Assembly: GCF_002845275.2 (NCBI RefSeq)
Contig: NZ_CP088149.1
Span: 5,023,501 to 5,087,500, forward strand
Direction of reading: 5' to 3'
DNA from: Pseudomonas sp. S06B 330
GTDB taxonomy: Bacteria > Pseudomonadota > Gammaproteobacteria > Pseudomonadales > Pseudomonadaceae
Length of the DNA: 64,000 nt
Below are positions 59,801-64,000 of this stretch, piece by piece. The notes below the pieces were generated by a model. The model searched no databases. It was not told the origin of the DNA and was given only the letters and a program-made list of their open reading frames with translations. The translations under genes and the position numbers were made by a program. Each line of letters begins with the position of its first letter. The first letter of the stretch is position 1.

Positions 59801-60290
59801 GCCAGTCGGCACGATAGACCTGGTATTGGTCGAACAGGTCGGCCAGGCGCTCGGCAAGCTGGTAGCGCTTGCGCAGGTCACTGTCGTCAGTCAGGAAGCG
59901 CTGCAAGGGCTCGAAATGCGGCTTGTCGATCACCTCCGGCAGCAGACGCATCAGACGCCAGGTCAGTGGTGCCTTATCGAGCAGGGAAACTTCCGGAATT
60001 TCTTCGCGACCCAGCACCCGACGGTAGAGTTGCCACATGAAACTGCCGGGTAACTGCACCTCGATTGCTGCTGCAATGCCGCAGCCGCCCTGGTCGTCAT
60101 CCTCCGGGTCTTCGGCCAGCGCAAGCTTGAGCCATTGGGCAATACCGTTGCTTTGTACCAGTGCGATCTCGTTTTCCAGTGGCGCCAGCGGATAGCGCCG
60201 CATCCAGCTCACCACCAGGCTGCGCAGTTCATCCAGGCGGTTGCCATGAACCACCATGAATCCTGGAAGGAGTGGGTTTGCGTGCGGCAT
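56811..60290 (-). CDS. recC: Exodeoxyribonuclease V subunit RecC
   Basis: A 1159-residue non-catalytic scaffold and Chi-recognition subunit. It begins MPHANPLLPGFMVVHGNRLDELRSLVVSWM and contains the SF1-like blocks VCLLGMNDGDYPR and LDFDLMGSDYRPGDRSRREDDRYLLLEALLSAR. First gene of recCBD, 250 bases from the 5S gene on the same strand, with the rRNA terminator between. Confidence 0.95.
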   Translation of the reverse strand: MPHANPLLPGFMVVHGNRLDELRSLVVSWMRRYPLAPLENEIALVQSNGIAQWLKLALAEDPEDDDQGGCGIAAAIEVQLPGSFMWQLYRRVLGREEIPEVSLLDKAPLTWRLMRLLPEVIDKPHFEPLQRFLTDDSDLRKRYQLAERLADLFDQYQVYRADWLKDWAAGRHVLNTARGESKPLPPANCWQAELWRALLVDVGEEGMAQSRAGVHQRFIERINSLEHAPAGLPSRVIVFGISSLPAQALEALAGLARFSQVLLCVHNPCRHHWADIVADKDLLRHQYKRQQRKQGMPSLIDAQTLHQHAHPLLAAWGKQGRDYINLLDSYDDPGSYRAAFSDGRIDLFSDNEPQNLLNQLQDDILELRPLAESRALWPEVNPAKDRSVRFHIAHSPQREVEILHDQLLARFSADPHLRPRDVIVMLPDINTYAPHIRAVFGQLGRDDPRFIPFTLTDQGQRGRDPLLIALEHLLKLPDSRFAVSEILDLLDVPALRARFAIKESDLPTLHRWIEGAGIRWGLNAEQRASLGLPADLEQNSWRFGLRRMLLGYAVGTGEGCDGIEPFDEIGGLDAALIGPLVALLDALEIAYQQLSTPATAAQWGERLHALLQVFFLAETEHDDYLLVQLQTLRETWLQTCESVGLEDLLPLTVVREAWLAGLDQGRLSQRFLAGSVNFCTLMPMRAIPFKVVCLLGMNDGDYPRAQPPLDFDLMGSDYRPGDRSRREDDRYLLLEALLSARDQLYVSWVGRSIRDNSERPASVLIGQLRDHLAGGWRLAGAKDGDKLDGGEQLLQALTVEHPLQPFSARYFHKGSSLFSYAREWRTLHLPGEEQPKVEEQLPPYSNDEALSLTLLQDFLRHPVRHFFSQRLKVFFESVEAPLADEEPFVLDALQRYSLSESLLVAALASPEDAGQALGAQARRLQGSGMLPLAGFGECLQAELVEPLPDLLQRHQQLLHQWPTALDSALPIRFEHRQLKLEGWLGRVYQRDDQSLLSITTLPNGISSGRSLKWHRLTSTWVMHLAACSVGLPLHSAVVATDVTLLLTPIEQPRAADLLGDLLLARQAGMCAPLPVAVKTAIAWLAQTDPDKALVAAAKAYEGDGQNSFGERSESTALARQFTDFAALTASEEFEGWCEAMYRPMFEAPWQTLGNEEDGQ

Positions 60291-60372
60291 TGGGCATCCT
60301 TGAGGCTGTGCGGGCAGGGGGAAACCATATCATGGGCTTGGCTGACGATAGCGGCTTGTCTGTTACAGCGCA

Positions 60373-60464
60373 TCGCCCTATGGGAGCCAGCCTTGGTGGC
60401 GAGGGCATCGCTGGGGTGTCAGCGATTGCGCAGTGGCGGTATCGCCGGTAAGGCCGGCTCCCAG
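60373..60464. repeat. Degenerate REP-type inverted pair
   Basis: TATGGGAGCCAGCCTTGGTG (about 60378-60397) and its diverged inverse ATCGCCGGTAAGGCCGGCTC (about 60441-60460) between recC and the rRNA terminator. More diverged than the other pairs. I see no gene in 60291-60538. Confidence 0.65.
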
Positions 60465-60487
60465 GCAACGGCCAGGGCCAGGGCCGG

Positions 60488-60527
60488 AAAAGACAAAACC
60501 CCTACCTGCATACGCAGATAGGGGTTT
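60488..60527 (-). terminator. Terminator of the ribosomal RNA operon
   Basis: AAACCCCTA (60496-60504) pairs with TAGGGGTTT (60519-60527), with an inner CTGC/GCAG stem. On the minus strand the hairpin is followed by TTTTGTCTTTT. Lies just downstream of 5S. Confidence 0.85.
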
Positions 60528-60538
60528 CGGAATTTAAT

Positions 60539-60655
60539 CTTGACGATGACCTACTCTCACATGGGGAAACCCCACACTACCATCGGCGATGCATCGTTTC
60601 ACTGCTGAGTTCGGGATGGGATCAGGTGGTTCCAATGCTCTATGGTCGTCAAGAA
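60539..60655 (-). rRNA. rrf: 5S ribosomal RNA
   Basis: The minus strand reads TTGACGACCATAGAGCATTG, then GGAACCACCTGATCCCATCC and ends GAGAGTAGGTCATCGTCAAG, the Pseudomonas 5S pattern with pairing termini. End positions are accurate to a few bases. Confidence 0.95.
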
Positions 60656-60785
60656 ATTCTGTTGCCAGAAGGTCTTGTTAGACACTCCAGCGAATTGGGT
60701 ATGTGACAGTTTGTGGTTTTACGAACTTTCGGTTCATTTCGTCTTCACCACCACAATCTGCGTTGCAGATTGCTTGGGTGTTATA

Positions 60786-63675
<2,890 letters not shown>

Positions 63676-63898
63676 ATATAACCCCAAGCAATCTGGTTAT
63701 ACTGTGAAGACGACATTCGCCGAAAATTCATGAAAACTCACAAATTTTACCTTAGCCTGAACAAACACCAGTGAAAGTGCTGTCCAGTCTATCTTTCTAT
63801 CACATACCCAAATTTTTAAAGAACGATTCTGAAAAAGTTCAGAAATCAATATTCGATGCGAATATTCATTTCTAAGCTTTGACATGGTAACAAGGGGG

Positions 63899-63974
63899 TG
63901 GTGGAGCCAAGCGGGATCGAACCGCTGACCTCCTGCGTGCAAGGCAGGCGCTCTCCCAGCTGAGCTATGGCCCC
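63899..63974 (-). tRNA. tRNA-Ala (anticodon UGC)
   Basis: Minus strand GGGGCCATAGCTCAGCTGGG to GGCTCCACCA: 76 bases with encoded CCA, anticodon TGC at 63941-63939, T-loop GGTTCGATCC. Standard position in the 16S-23S spacer. Confidence 0.96.
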
Positions 63975-63984
63975 AACAAGAAAC

Positions 63985-64000
63985 TGGTGGGTCTGGGCAG
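63985..64000 (-). tRNA. tRNA-Ile, 3' end only (inferred)
   Basis: CAGACCCACCA at the right edge is a tRNA 3' acceptor end with CCA. In this operon type the next tRNA is tRNA-Ile(GAU), whose acceptor arm has this sequence. The rest lies outside the window. Confidence 0.7.

Overview
This window is chromosomal DNA from a Pseudomonas, most likely the P. putida lineage. The grounds are family-level protein recognition (PpoR-like LuxR solo, McpS-like chemoreceptor, CioAB, YfiRNB, RecCBD, fused QuiC), the GC-rich coding sequence, dispersed REP-type inverted pairs, and a gene order (cstA, radA, mscL, fpr, ppoR, rlmG, cioAB, then pcaGH, ypfJ, mcpS, ggt, mmsBA, yfiBNR, recDBC) that matches what I recall for P. 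putida. That synteny is from memory and was not checked. I see no prophage, insertion sequence or CRISPR array.

Layout. 1-7.6 kb: truncated cstA, a PilZ protein, a purine/uracil-family permease, radA, mscL, ferredoxin-NADP reductase, the LuxR solo and rlmG. 7.6-10.5 kb: cyanide-insensitive bd-type oxidase operon cioAB plus a 51-residue DUF2474 protein, with a perfect ANR box upstream. 10.8-18.5 kb: MFS exporter, a DJ-1-like protein lacking its catalytic residues, an acetyltransferase, an AzgA-type purine permease overlapping trmA, a LysR regulator, a secreted cupin and a phosphodiesterase-like protein. 18.6-29.8 kb: a catabolic island: quinate/shikimate-type dehydrogenase, TetR regulator, fused 3-dehydroshikimate dehydratase (QuiC), MFS importer, EamA permease, TIM-barrel isomerase-like protein, IclR regulator, a KstD-like flavoprotein, and protocatechuate 3,4-dioxygenase pcaHG. 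Together these read as a route from hydroxylated cyclohexane/cyclohexene carboxylates through 3-dehydroshikimate to protocatechuate and ring cleavage.

30-38.8 kb: zinc metallopeptidase ypfJ, mcpS-like chemoreceptor with a probable FliA promoter, ggt, a LysR gene, the mdaB/ygiN quinone-cycling pair, and a TauE-type permease with a divergent LysR regulator. 38.8-44.5 kb: a tightly packed six-gene lipid-head-group cluster resembling E. coli ynbABCD (CDP-alcohol phosphotransferase, hydrolase-methyltransferase fusion, PAP2-dual-specificity-phosphatase fusion, a small membrane protein, a PlsC acyltransferase, and a CdsA-like CDP-diglyceride synthase). It is the best candidate here for an undescribed system. 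44.6-48.6 kb: cupin, mmsBA valine catabolism and a divergent LysR regulator. 48.6-50.9 kb: the YfiRNB c-di-GMP switch. 51-60.3 kb: recCBD. 60.5-64 kb: the 3' part of a ribosomal RNA operon on the minus strand (5S, 23S, tRNA-Ala, and the 3' end of what is probably tRNA-Ile).

Regulatory sequence stands out: TAACC-type sites upstream of both the shikimate dehydrogenase and pcaHG, TGGAA-N5-TTCCA (IclR-type) sites around the iclR locus, AANAANAA (Hfq/Crc-type) motifs at three transport or catabolic genes, and unexplained perfect inverted repeats between cioA and the MFS gene.
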